From NCBI RefSeq assembly GCF_000745005.1, contig NZ_JQNB01000001.1, positions 2,597,501 to 2,661,500 on the forward strand: a DNA stretch of 64,000 nt, written 5' to 3'. Origin of the DNA: Luteibacter sp. 9135 (lineage in GTDB: Bacteria; Pseudomonadota; Gammaproteobacteria; Xanthomonadales; Rhodanobacteraceae). A program made the position numbers and the translations under genes. The notes under the pieces were generated by a model. That model did no database searches, was not told the origin of the DNA, and saw only the letters and a list, made by a program, of their open reading frames with translations. Shown here in pieces: positions 35,562 through 47,922 of this stretch; the first letter of the stretch is position 1, and the number at the start of each line of letters is the position of its first letter.

Positions 35562-35579
35562 ATCGATATTTATATCGAT
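35562..35579. promoter_or_regulatory. perfect ATCGATAT palindrome before GH92 gene
   Basis: ATCGATATTTATATCGAT has perfect eight-base arms and a two-base centre. It lies 15 bases upstream of the start codon, an ideal repressor position, and shares the GATCGAT core with the palindrome upstream of the TonB receptor. Confidence 0.5.
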
Positions 35580-35639
35580 TGAAATCCCTATCGCGCGTGC
35601 GGACCTGTGCCAGGGGTCATGGATGCAGCGCAGCAATCC

Positions 35640-36518
35640 TTACCAGAGGATGCCGTTCTCCGGCTGCACCGGTTTCAGCCCGTGCGCTTCGTTGAGCGAA
35701 TCGCGCAGGTCGATCTCGATGCCGCGGGTGAGCGTGGTGAGCGGTACGTCGTCTTCCAGGTTCTCGAACGGGTTCTGCATGTCGTTACCGATCTGCAGCA
35801 ATGCGAGGAACAGGAAGCCGGCCATCGTGGAACCCAGCGGGGTATACAGGCCGAGTGTCTCGACCAGGCCCAGCGGCAACAGGATGCAGAAACCGTGGGT
35901 GAAGATGGCGGGGTAGGTGGCGTACTGCTGTGGTAGCGGCGTGTTCTTGATCCGCTCCATGCCGCCTTGCGCGTTGGATATGTCCGACAGAGTGCGTGCA
36001 AGGCTGGCCAGCAGGATCGGGTCGGGGCGCGCGTCGGCGATCAGCACGCCCGTGCGCGCGTGGATGGCATTGGGCAAGTTGGTGACGTGGCGCAGCCGTT
36101 CGATCTCGTCGGCGGGCAGGCGCGGCGTCAACTCGTCCCACGGCGCCTGCCGGCGAAGATGCATGCGCAGCGCGTGCACATAGGCGATCTGGCGATGCGC
36201 CACGGTGGCACCCACGCTGCGATCCGGCAGCATGGTGCCGGCTTCGCGGGCCAGGGTGCGCGAGGCATTCACCATCGCGCCCCACAAGGTGCGGGCCTCC
36301 CACCAGCGCGCGTACGCCGTGGTGTTGCGGAAGCTCAGGTACACCGCGACGGCGGAGCCGAGCAGGGTGAGCGGCAGGGCCGGAAATTCCGCGGTGAGCC
36401 GGGGATGGATCACGTACCAGAATGCCGTGACCACGACATCCCAGGCCAGCAGCCAGATCAGCGGCTTGCCCACGTAACGCAGGATGTGCCCCACATGGGC
36501 CCGGCCGGGGAGGATCAC
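35640..36518 (-). CDS. bestrophin-family anion channel
   Basis: A 292-residue inner-membrane protein of the bestrophin/UPF0187 family. Helix 1 is LIWLLAWDVVVTAFWYV, helix 2 LTLLGSAVAVYLSFRNTTAYARWWEAR with the family R-N-x-x-A-Y-x-R-W-W-E, and later helices surround LLPLGLVETLGLYTPLG and a closing D-N-P-F-E-like segment (MQNPFENLEDDVPL). It forms pentameric anion channels. The start is a GTG at 36518 overlapping the carbonic anhydrase stop (GTGA), which suggests coupled production and bicarbonate as a permeant ion. Confidence 0.85.
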   Translation of the reverse strand: MILPGRAHVGHILRYVGKPLIWLLAWDVVVTAFWYVIHPRLTAEFPALPLTLLGSAVAVYLSFRNTTAYARWWEARTLWGAMVNASRTLAREAGTMLPDRSVGATVAHRQIAYVHALRMHLRRQAPWDELTPRLPADEIERLRHVTNLPNAIHARTGVLIADARPDPILLASLARTLSDISNAQGGMERIKNTPLPQQYATYPAIFTHGFCILLPLGLVETLGLYTPLGSTMAGFLFLALLQIGNDMQNPFENLEDDVPLTTLTRGIEIDLRDSLNEAHGLKPVQPENGILW

Positions 36519-37186
36519 GCGTTGTGTTCCCGCTGGATGGCCTCGGCCAGGGGGATGAACTTGAGGGAGTCTTCGTCCAGCACGGCCACCTTGCCGTCGC
36601 CGATGCCGTAGACCCAGCCCTGCAGGGCGATGGTGCCGTTGGCCAGCGCGGCGGCCACGGCCGGGTGGGTGCGCAGATGGGTGAGCTGGAGGCGGACGTT
36701 TTCCTCGATCACGGCCTGCATCGCTTCGGCGCCTTCCAGCTTGCGTGCGAAGACGGCGCTCCGAGCGGCCTGCGCGTTGCGCAGCCAGGCCTCCACGGTG
36801 GGCAGGTCGCGGGTGGATTCGGGGTTGAGCAGGCCCTTCATCGCGCCGCAGTCGGTATGGCCGCAGATGACGATGTGGCGCACGCCCAGCACCGCCACCG
36901 CGTACTCGACCACCGCGGAGACGCCACCGAGCATTTCGCCGTAGCCGGGAACGATGTTGCCGATGTTGCGGCAGACGAACAGCTCGCCCGGCTGGGTCTG
37001 CGTGATCATCTCTGGAACGACGCGGGAATCGGCACAAGTAATGAAAAGCGTGTGCGGGCTCTGGCCCTCGGCCAGTTCGCCGAAAAGCTTGCGGTTTCCC
37101 GGTTCCGGGAAGACCTTGTCGCTGAAGTCCTCGACGCCGCGGAGAAGGCCGAGCAGGCTTTCGTTACGTGGGGTTTCCTGGGTCAT
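36515..37186 (-). CDS. beta-carbonic anhydrase
   Basis: A 223-residue cytosolic zinc enzyme. Zinc and dyad residues are visible: C-A-D-S-R (about residue 51) and V-I-C-G-H-T-D-C-G-A-M-K-G (about 107-112), with the G-N-I-V-P loop between. It interconverts carbon dioxide and bicarbonate. Two ATG codons lie six bases apart; the downstream one, 37186, has AAGG eight bases before it and is chosen. It overlaps the bestrophin gene by four bases. Confidence 0.93.
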   Translation of the reverse strand: MTQETPRNESLLGLLRGVEDFSDKVFPEPGNRKLFGELAEGQSPHTLFITCADSRVVPEMITQTQPGELFVCRNIGNIVPGYGEMLGGVSAVVEYAVAVLGVRHIVICGHTDCGAMKGLLNPESTRDLPTVEAWLRNAQAARSAVFARKLEGAEAMQAVIEENVRLQLTHLRTHPAVAAALANGTIALQGWVYGIGDGKVAVLDEDSLKFIPLAEAIQREHNA

Positions 37187-37334
37187 GCGCATGGCCTTGG
37201 TAAGTGCGCCGCCCGGGCGGGCGGCTGTCCGGCACGCAGTTTAGGACAACACGAGGCCAAAGAAATTCGCGCGGGTATGGAAACCCGCAGGAGCGGGGTT
37301 GGGGGTGGTGGCGGCGGCGGTGACGGTGACGGGT

Positions 37335-37463
37335 GTAGGAGCGCACGATGTGCGCGAAATCATTGCGCGGTGCGCGACATGGTTTCGCGTCGACCCCACC
37401 GGGTTCACGCGCCAGGTTGGAGGCATGGCCTCAAAACATGTCGCGCACATCGTGCGCTCCTAC
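37335..37463. repeat. REP pair (GTAGGAGC type) in inverted orientation
   Basis: A 23-base unit starting GTAGGAGCGCACGATG at 37335-37357 is repeated in exact inverse at 37441-37463 (ending GCGCTCCTAC). Between them lies a second imperfect stem around GCGCGAAATC and GGTTTCGCG. This is the layout of bacterial interspersed REP doublets. It occupies the 325-base gap between the carbonic anhydrase start and the gcvP stop; nothing else is seen in that gap. Confidence 0.8.
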
Positions 37464-37511
37464 GACGCACCGTCCGGATATACCGGACGGACCCGCGCAC
37501 CATCCGGGGGC

Positions 37512-40382
<2,871 letters not shown>

Positions 40383-40429
40383 GGCTTTGGAGGCATCCGG
40401 AAGAACGTGCCGTGCCGGCACGTGGGGCG

Positions 40430-40606
40430 CCCCTCTGTCCTTTTGCCTGAGAGTTTGGAGGCGTGTGGCCTCTTGCACCTTCGGCGCCGGATCTAACCGG
40501 TCTCTCCAGAGTGATGAAGCACGTCGGTGGTCATGGGAGCCTGAGCGATTACGGGCGTTGCGCCTTCGGCAGCGGGTCCTTCCGCTTCTCCCACCGGGTG
40601 TTGCTG
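40430..40606 (-). ncRNA. tandem glycine riboswitch
   Basis: On the minus strand the leader shows two aptamers. The first (about 40606-40508) contains GCCGAAGGCGCAA and GCTCAGGCTCCCATGACC. The second (about 40507-40430) contains GGAGAGACCGG, GCGCCGAAGGTGCAA and CTCTCAGGCAAAAGGACAG. These are the conserved cores of glycine aptamers, immediately upstream of gcvP, whose product degrades glycine; such switches usually turn expression on with glycine. Confidence 0.93.
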
Positions 40607-40612
40607 CGAACG

Positions 40613-40618
40613 ATTATA
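40613..40618 (-). promoter_or_regulatory. -10 element of riboswitch/gcvP transcript
   Basis: A consensus TATAAT on the minus strand lies just before the first aptamer and contains the TAA stop codon of the upstream tetR-type gene. No good -35 was found 17 bases farther up (CATCAT there). Confidence 0.55.
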
Positions 40619-41330
40619 CAGAGCCGGGGCCAGGGATGATGTCTTTTCGCGACCGTATACCGTTGAGGAGCAGATCGATCCCTGCCAGGTAGTCGGCACG
40701 GTCGTCATGGGCGTGCAACGCCGTGGCCATGCTGCGCGTAAAGGGGTAGGCGGCCGGGTCCAGCGCGGTCCAGGTGGCTGCGATGGTTGCCAGGAAGGCC
40801 TCGCGGTCGACTCCCCGTGCCTGGCCGTAGCGTGCATTGGCGGCGTTCTGCCCGGCCACGCCGAGGATGTAGCTCCATACCGCAAGCACGGTGGACCATT
40901 GCGCCGCCGGCGGTACGTCTAACGCCTGGATCTGCGTACCCAGCGCTTCCAGCAGGCGAATGCCTGGCAGCTGCCCCGGGCTGTGTCCCAGGGCGGTGCC
41001 CACCCACGGGTGCCGGTCGATGGCGTCGAACATGCCCAGCGCGATGGCTCGAATCCTGTCGCCGGGTGTCGTTGCTTGATGTGCTGTGCCGTCGGTCGCG
41101 GGATCCAGCGTGCGAGCGACGATGGCGTCGCAGGCCGCGGTCAGTAGGTCGTCCTTGTCGGCGATATGCCCGTAGAGGGCCCCGGGCCCGGTCGCCAGGC
41201 GCTCGGACAATGCCCGGAAGGTGAGGCCGCCCTCGCCGCGGCTGTCGAGCAAGGCAATGGCGGCGTCGATGATGCGGTCCCGGGTGAGGGAGCGTTCGCG
41301 TCGCGGGGGGCGGGAGGACGAATCGACCAT
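40614..41330 (-). CDS. TetR-family regulator with TetR-like C-terminal domain
   Basis: A 238-residue repressor. The helix-turn-helix (residues about 12-60: LTRDRIIDAAIALLDSRGEG, then LYGHIADKDDLL) is followed by a C-terminal domain like that of the TetR_C group (QWSTVLAVWSYILGVAGQNA). It is divergent from a TetX-like monooxygenase with two matching operators between, so it probably represses both. The ATG at 41330 (M-V-D-S-S-S) is chosen; an ATG 15 bases upstream is close to operator 1. Confidence 0.88.
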   Translation of the reverse strand: MVDSSSRPPRRERSLTRDRIIDAAIALLDSRGEGGLTFRALSERLATGPGALYGHIADKDDLLTAACDAIVARTLDPATDGTAHQATTPGDRIRAIALGMFDAIDRHPWVGTALGHSPGQLPGIRLLEALGTQIQALDVPPAAQWSTVLAVWSYILGVAGQNAANARYGQARGVDREAFLATIAATWTALDPAAYPFTRSMATALHAHDDRADYLAGIDLLLNGIRSRKDIIPGPGSV

Positions 41331-41348
41331 GGCCCATATTGACATAAA

Positions 41349-41381
41349 TGGAATGGCGTTCCAATCTGGAACGACGTTCCA
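41349..41381. promoter_or_regulatory. twin TetR-type operators
   Basis: TGGAATGGCGTTCCA (41349-41363) and TGGAACGACGTTCCA (41367-41381) are 15-base palindromes with TGGAA/TTCCA arms, centred 18 bases apart, between the divergent regulator and monooxygenase genes. Confidence 0.75.
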
Positions 41382-41424
41382 TTTGCGGTTCGGTCGGCCT
41401 CTCAAAACAACTCCCGGAGCAACC

Positions 41425-42558
41425 ATGCCTCCTTCCATCGCAATCATCGGCGCCGGTCTCGGCGGCCTCACGCTGGCGCGCGTTCTCCATGTCCACGGCA
41501 TGGCCGCGACGGTTTTCGAAGCCGAAGCCTCGGCCACCGTTCGCAGCCAGGGCGGCATGCTGGACATCCATGGCGAGACCGGCCAACTGGCGCTCAAGGC
41601 GGCCGGGCTTTACGAGTCCTTCCTGGACCTCGTTCACCCCGGTGGCCAGGCAACCCGTGTCGTCGGCCGTGACGGCACCGTGCTGTTCGCCAACGGGGAC
41701 GACGGTTCCGGCGATCGACCGGAAGTGCCCCGAGGTTCACTACGGCGCCTTCTGATCGATGCGTTGCCGGCGCGGACGATCCGCTGGGGCAGCAAGCTAA
41801 CGCAAGCCGTGTCGTCGGGTGACGGCCGGCACGAGCTTCGCTTCGCCGACGGCTCGATCGTCACCACCGACCTGCTCGTCGGTGCCGATGGGGCATGGTC
41901 GAAAGTGCGGCCGTTACTCTCCGCCGAGATGCCCGTTTACACGGGGATGTCGTATGTGGAGACGTGGCTGAAGGACGTCGACCATCGTCATGCGTCCAGC
42001 GCCGCTACCGTCGGCGGCGGCGCGCTGTTCGCCGTGGCACCGGGCAAGGGCATCCTCGCCCACCGTGAGCCGGACGGCATCCTGCATTGCTACGTGTCCC
42101 TGGTGCGTTCCGAGGCGTGGATGTCCCACCTCGACAGCCACGATCCGATGACGACGATCGCCCGTGTCGCCGCGGAGTTCGACGGCTGGGACGAAAGCCT
42201 CCGGGCACTGGTGACCGACAGCGACACGGCGCCGGTGATCCGGCGCCTCTACGCCCTGCCAGCCGATCATCGATGGGAACGCGTGCCGGGCGTGACGTTG
42301 CTCGGCGACGCGGCCCATGTCATGTTGCCCTCCGGCGAGGGCGCCAACCTGGCGATGTGGGACGGGGCCGAGTTGGCGCATGCGCTGGTCGCGCAGCCGG
42401 GCGACGTCGAAGCGGCGCTCGCGCATTACGAGGAGCCACTGTTCCGGCGTAGCGGGCTGGCGGCAGCGGATGCCGTCGCCCTTCGCGAGGTCTGTTTCGG
42501 CGATCGCGCACCCGACAGCCTGGTCGAGATGTTCAGCGGCAGTGGGCCGGCTGGCTGA
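41425..42558 (+). CDS. FAD-dependent monooxygenase, TetX-like
   Basis: A 377-residue flavoprotein: G-A-G-L-G-G-L-T-L-A-R FAD loop, G-G-M-L-D-I-H, ADGSIVTTDLLVGADGAWSKV (the D-G region) and L-G-D-A-A-H-V-M-L-P-S-G-E-G-A-N (FAD ribityl motif). Overall order and motif spacing resemble Tet(X) and related tetracycline or polyketide hydroxylases; many soil homologues have other substrates. CGGAG precedes the ATG. Regulation by the divergent TetR-type repressor is likely. Confidence 0.85.
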   Translation: MPPSIAIIGAGLGGLTLARVLHVHGMAATVFEAEASATVRSQGGMLDIHGETGQLALKAAGLYESFLDLVHPGGQATRVVGRDGTVLFANGDDGSGDRPEVPRGSLRRLLIDALPARTIRWGSKLTQAVSSGDGRHELRFADGSIVTTDLLVGADGAWSKVRPLLSAEMPVYTGMSYVETWLKDVDHRHASSAATVGGGALFAVAPGKGILAHREPDGILHCYVSLVRSEAWMSHLDSHDPMTTIARVAAEFDGWDESLRALVTDSDTAPVIRRLYALPADHRWERVPGVTLLGDAAHVMLPSGEGANLAMWDGAELAHALVAQPGDVEAALAHYEEPLFRRSGLAAADAVALREVCFGDRAPDSLVEMFSGSGPAG

Positions 42559-42567
42559 TCAATTTTT

Positions 42568-43302
42568 TTACCAAGGCTCGGCGCCCTCGTTGGCGGAGAA
42601 ACTACCGGTCGGGCCGTCGTCCGGAAGCAGGGCGAGGCGAACGGTCTCGGCGGCACCTTCCGGGACGGTCTGCGGGCCGCTATGGCCGTTCAAATCGGTG
42701 GCCGTGTAGCCCGGGTTGGCGGCGTTGACCTTGATGCCGTGTTCCTTCAGTTCGGCCGCCAGCAACACGGTGAACATGTTCATCGCGGCCTTCGACCCGT
42801 TGTAACCGAGCAGTTTGACTGCGGCGTAGTCCCAGGTCGGGTCGTTGTTGAGCGTGATGGAGCCCAGGCCGCTGGAGACGTTGACGACACGGCCGGCGCG
42901 CGATTTCTTGAGCAACGGCAGCAGGGCCTGCGTCACGGCGACGGCGCCGAAGAAGTTGGTCTCGAAGATCTGTCGCACGACCGCCAGGTCGGCGGTGCCC
43001 GGCAGGCCGTCGCCCTGCAGGGATATCCCCGCGTTGTTGACCAGTACATCGAGCCGGCCTTCGTTGGCTTCGATGTCGGTGGCAGCGGCCGTCAGCGAGG
43101 CGGGATCGGAGAGGTCCAGGGCGATGTAGCGCACGTCGAGGCCTTCGGCCTGCAAGATCGTCGCAGCCTTCTGGCCGCGTGATACATCGCGGGCGCCAAG
43201 CAGGACACGATGGCCGGCCTGGCCGAGCTGACGGGCGACTTCGAAGCCGATGCCCTTGTTGGCGCCGGTGACGAGGGAGATGCGACGGTCTGGAGTGGTC
43301 AT
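42568..43302 (-). CDS. short-chain dehydrogenase/reductase
   Basis: A 244-residue classical SDR with the cofactor loop T-G-A-N-K-G-I-G (residues 12-19), N-N-A-G (about 90), catalytic Ser in V-N-V-S-S-G and Y-N-G-S-K (YxxxK). The T-G-A-N-K-G-I-G form and the sequence C-terminus resemble carbonyl-reductase-like SDRs using NADPH. Convergent with the monooxygenase (nine bases between stops) and divergent from a TetR regulator that probably controls it. Confidence 0.9.
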   Translation of the reverse strand: MTTPDRRISLVTGANKGIGFEVARQLGQAGHRVLLGARDVSRGQKAATILQAEGLDVRYIALDLSDPASLTAAATDIEANEGRLDVLVNNAGISLQGDGLPGTADLAVVRQIFETNFFGAVAVTQALLPLLKKSRAGRVVNVSSGLGSITLNNDPTWDYAAVKLLGYNGSKAAMNMFTVLLAAELKEHGIKVNAANPGYTATDLNGHSGPQTVPEGAAETVRLALLPDDGPTGSFSANEGAEPW

Positions 43303-43338
43303 GGTGTTCCTTGGTGATGACGCTGGAGAGTGGGACTG

Positions 43339-43355
43339 GGTTTAATATATGAACC
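43339..43355. promoter_or_regulatory. palindromic operator between SDR and TetR genes
   Basis: GGTTTAATATATGAACC has GGTT/AACC arms (GGTTTA against GGTTCA) around a nine-base A+T-rich centre, in the 77-base divergent gap. Confidence 0.5.
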
Positions 43356-43379
43356 ATCCTTCGGCTTTTGAATTCGCAT

Positions 43380-44027
43380 ATGTCCGTGATCCCCTCCGAC
43401 CCCTTGAAGCCGCGTAAAACCCCACGTCAGGCCCGTTCGGCGGCTACTGTAGCGGCGATTTTCGAAGCGACGTTTCAGGTTCTGCTGACCGATGGCCTGG
43501 TGCGCCTGACCACGACTCGCGTGGCCGAGCGGGCCGGCGTGTCCGTCGGCACGATGTACCAGTACTTCCCGCACAAACAGGCACTGCTTTACGCCTTGCT
43601 CGACCTCTATCTGGAGGAAGTGGTGGTGGCGCTGGAGGACGCCTGCCTGCGCCACGAGGGCGAACCGCTACACCAGATCGCTGATGGTCTTGCGCATGCG
43701 TATCTGGAGGCAAAGCTGCGCCATATGCCGGGCTCACGCGCGCTTTATGCGGTGGCGGCGGAACTCGACACGGCCGATCTCATAGGCGACGTCATGCGAC
43801 GCGTCGACAGCGCCCTGACACGTGTATTGGCAAGCGCCCGCGACACGACCTTCGACGATTTGCCGACAGTCACCTTCGCATTGCGCACGCTGCTGGTCGG
43901 CACGGTGCGCGCCGTGCTGGAGACCGATGCCTCGCCGCCATCGATGGCGATGTTGCGCGCGCAGTTGCCGGTGATGTGTCGTTCGTACCTGATGGCGGCA
44001 TCACGCGGTGTCTCGCCATCGATTTGA
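43380..44027 (+). CDS. TetR-family regulator
   Basis: A 215-residue regulator with an N-terminal helix-turn-helix (TVAAIFEATFQVLLTDGLVR, VAERAGVSVGTMYQYFPHK) and a helical ligand domain. It is divergent from the SDR gene with one palindrome in between, the usual arrangement for local repression. The ATG at 43380 is used; an in-frame TTG 12 bases upstream is less likely. Confidence 0.88.
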   Translation: MSVIPSDPLKPRKTPRQARSAATVAAIFEATFQVLLTDGLVRLTTTRVAERAGVSVGTMYQYFPHKQALLYALLDLYLEEVVVALEDACLRHEGEPLHQIADGLAHAYLEAKLRHMPGSRALYAVAAELDTADLIGDVMRRVDSALTRVLASARDTTFDDLPTVTFALRTLLVGTVRAVLETDASPPSMAMLRAQLPVMCRSYLMAASRGVSPSI

Positions 44028-44061
44028 ACACGTGGGATCTCAGCGCCACAGTTCGCCTTGC

Positions 44062-44097
44062 AAAGAAAAGCCCGCCGGACGTAGTCGCGACGGGCTT
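44062..44097 (-). terminator. rho-independent terminator of katG
   Basis: On the minus strand AAGCCCG and CGGGCTT form the stem, followed by TTTTCTTTG. It lies 22 bases after the katG stop. Confidence 0.8.
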
Positions 44098-44118
44098 CCA
44101 AGTGCGTAACGCTGAGAC

Positions 44119-46860
<2,742 letters not shown>

Positions 46861-47097
46861 ATGAAAGCGAACACGAACGCCTGGTTCGGCAAGAAGCGTA
46901 TCGGCTGGGGCATCGGCCCGCGAAGCTGGCAAGGCTGGCTGGTCATCGCAATCTATACGGTGATGATGATGGCGGTGCGAATAATGGCCGGGGCATCCCA
47001 CCCCTGGCTAATCGGCGCAAGCACCGTCGTTCTGACCGTTGCGCTGTTCACCGTTATGTTCCTGAAATCGGGTCGCACCGAGCAGCATCGGCCATAG
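46861..47097 (+). CDS. small inner-membrane protein
   Basis: A 78-residue protein of unknown function. The N-terminus AWFGKKRIGWGIGPRSWQGW is a recurring opening of small hypothetical membrane proteins, followed by two helices (LVIAIYTVMMMAVRIMAG and WLIGASTVVLTVALFTVMFL) and a basic tail. ATG codons exist at 46849 and 46861; the second is chosen because the family-like sequence starts there. Confidence 0.6.
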   Translation: MKANTNAWFGKKRIGWGIGPRSWQGWLVIAIYTVMMMAVRIMAGASHPWLIGASTVVLTVALFTVMFLKSGRTEQHRP

Positions 47098-47139
47098 CCT
47101 GGGATGACCCGATTCGATGCTTCGCTATCGGGGCTCTAC

Positions 47140-47742
47140 TCAATCCACAAGCTCGATGCCCAAGCCGTGCAGTAGTCCGGCCGCTTCCGTGCGCGTGAAC
47201 TTCGCCCCCTTGACCTGGTTCTCGCGAATGTCCATGACGTAGTTGGTGGCTTCGGTGAAGTCCGCGCCGATCAGTTTCGTTTTACCGAACAGGCTTTCGG
47301 CAAAATCGGAGTAAGTGAAGTTGGCCCGACAGAAATCGCCCTGCCGAAGGTCGACGTTGCGGACCTTGCACTCTTCAAGCACCAGCTCCTGCAGGTTGAG
47401 GTCAAAAAATGACGAGTAGTTCACCACCGACTTGCGGAAAGCGAGCTTGGCCGGCGCGGCATAGCGTGGCCAGTCGGCGCGGGTCCAGTCCACGCCGATG
47501 ACCTTGCATTCGTTGAACGTCACGCCCTGGAACTTGCTGGCCTTGATCTTCATGTTGCTCAGGTCGCACGCGGCGAAGGTGCAGTCGATGAACTTGCAAT
47601 GGTCGAACGTTGCCTCGCTGAAGGCGCAGCGGGTGAACGTGCATTCCTCGAAGGTGAGCGAGGCGAGGGTGCTTTCGGCATAGTCCAGGCCTTGGAATGC
47701 CTTGAGGTAAAAATCGCTTTCCGTGCCGATACGTTCGTTCAT
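47140..47742 (-). CDS. pentapeptide-repeat protein, Qnr-like
   Basis: A 200-residue right-handed beta-helix protein. Repeats with Phe or Leu at the centre run through residues about 25-75 (FEECTFTRCAFSEATFDHCK, FIDCTFAACDL) and 110-185 (LVLEECKVRNVDLRQGDF, CRANFTYSDFAESLF), with a loop around W-P-R-Y-A-A-P. The C-terminal helix LLHGLGIELV resembles the dimerisation tail of Qnr/MfpA-type DNA mimics that protect gyrase. Divergent from the NRPS gene with 180 bases between. Many such chromosomal proteins have no known resistance role. Confidence 0.8.
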   Translation of the reverse strand: MNERIGTESDFYLKAFQGLDYAESTLASLTFEECTFTRCAFSEATFDHCKFIDCTFAACDLSNMKIKASKFQGVTFNECKVIGVDWTRADWPRYAAPAKLAFRKSVVNYSSFFDLNLQELVLEECKVRNVDLRQGDFCRANFTYSDFAESLFGKTKLIGADFTEATNYVMDIRENQVKGAKFTRTEAAGLLHGLGIELVD

Positions 47743-47922
47743 GGGGGGGAGGGCTTGTGGAACACAGCGGCGATTGTCCGGCTTCGCCGTCACACGTTCA
47801 ATCTTGCATAACCGGTGCAACTGTGTGCGAGGGCGCTGCGCGACGCGATGCCCGCTGCCATCACAATTGGCCCATCACCGCTGTGTACTATTTTGCGCAT
47901 TTCCCACGCAGGATAATGCATC

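Noticed and set aside
35640..37037. Single 465-residue gene joining bestrophin with upstream sequence
   Set aside because: The upstream part is the out-of-frame mirror of carbonic anhydrase; a GTG at 36518 overlapping the anhydrase stop gives a normal-length bestrophin.
37335..37463. CRISPR-like repeat pair
   Set aside because: Only two units in inverted orientation; a REP doublet explains them.
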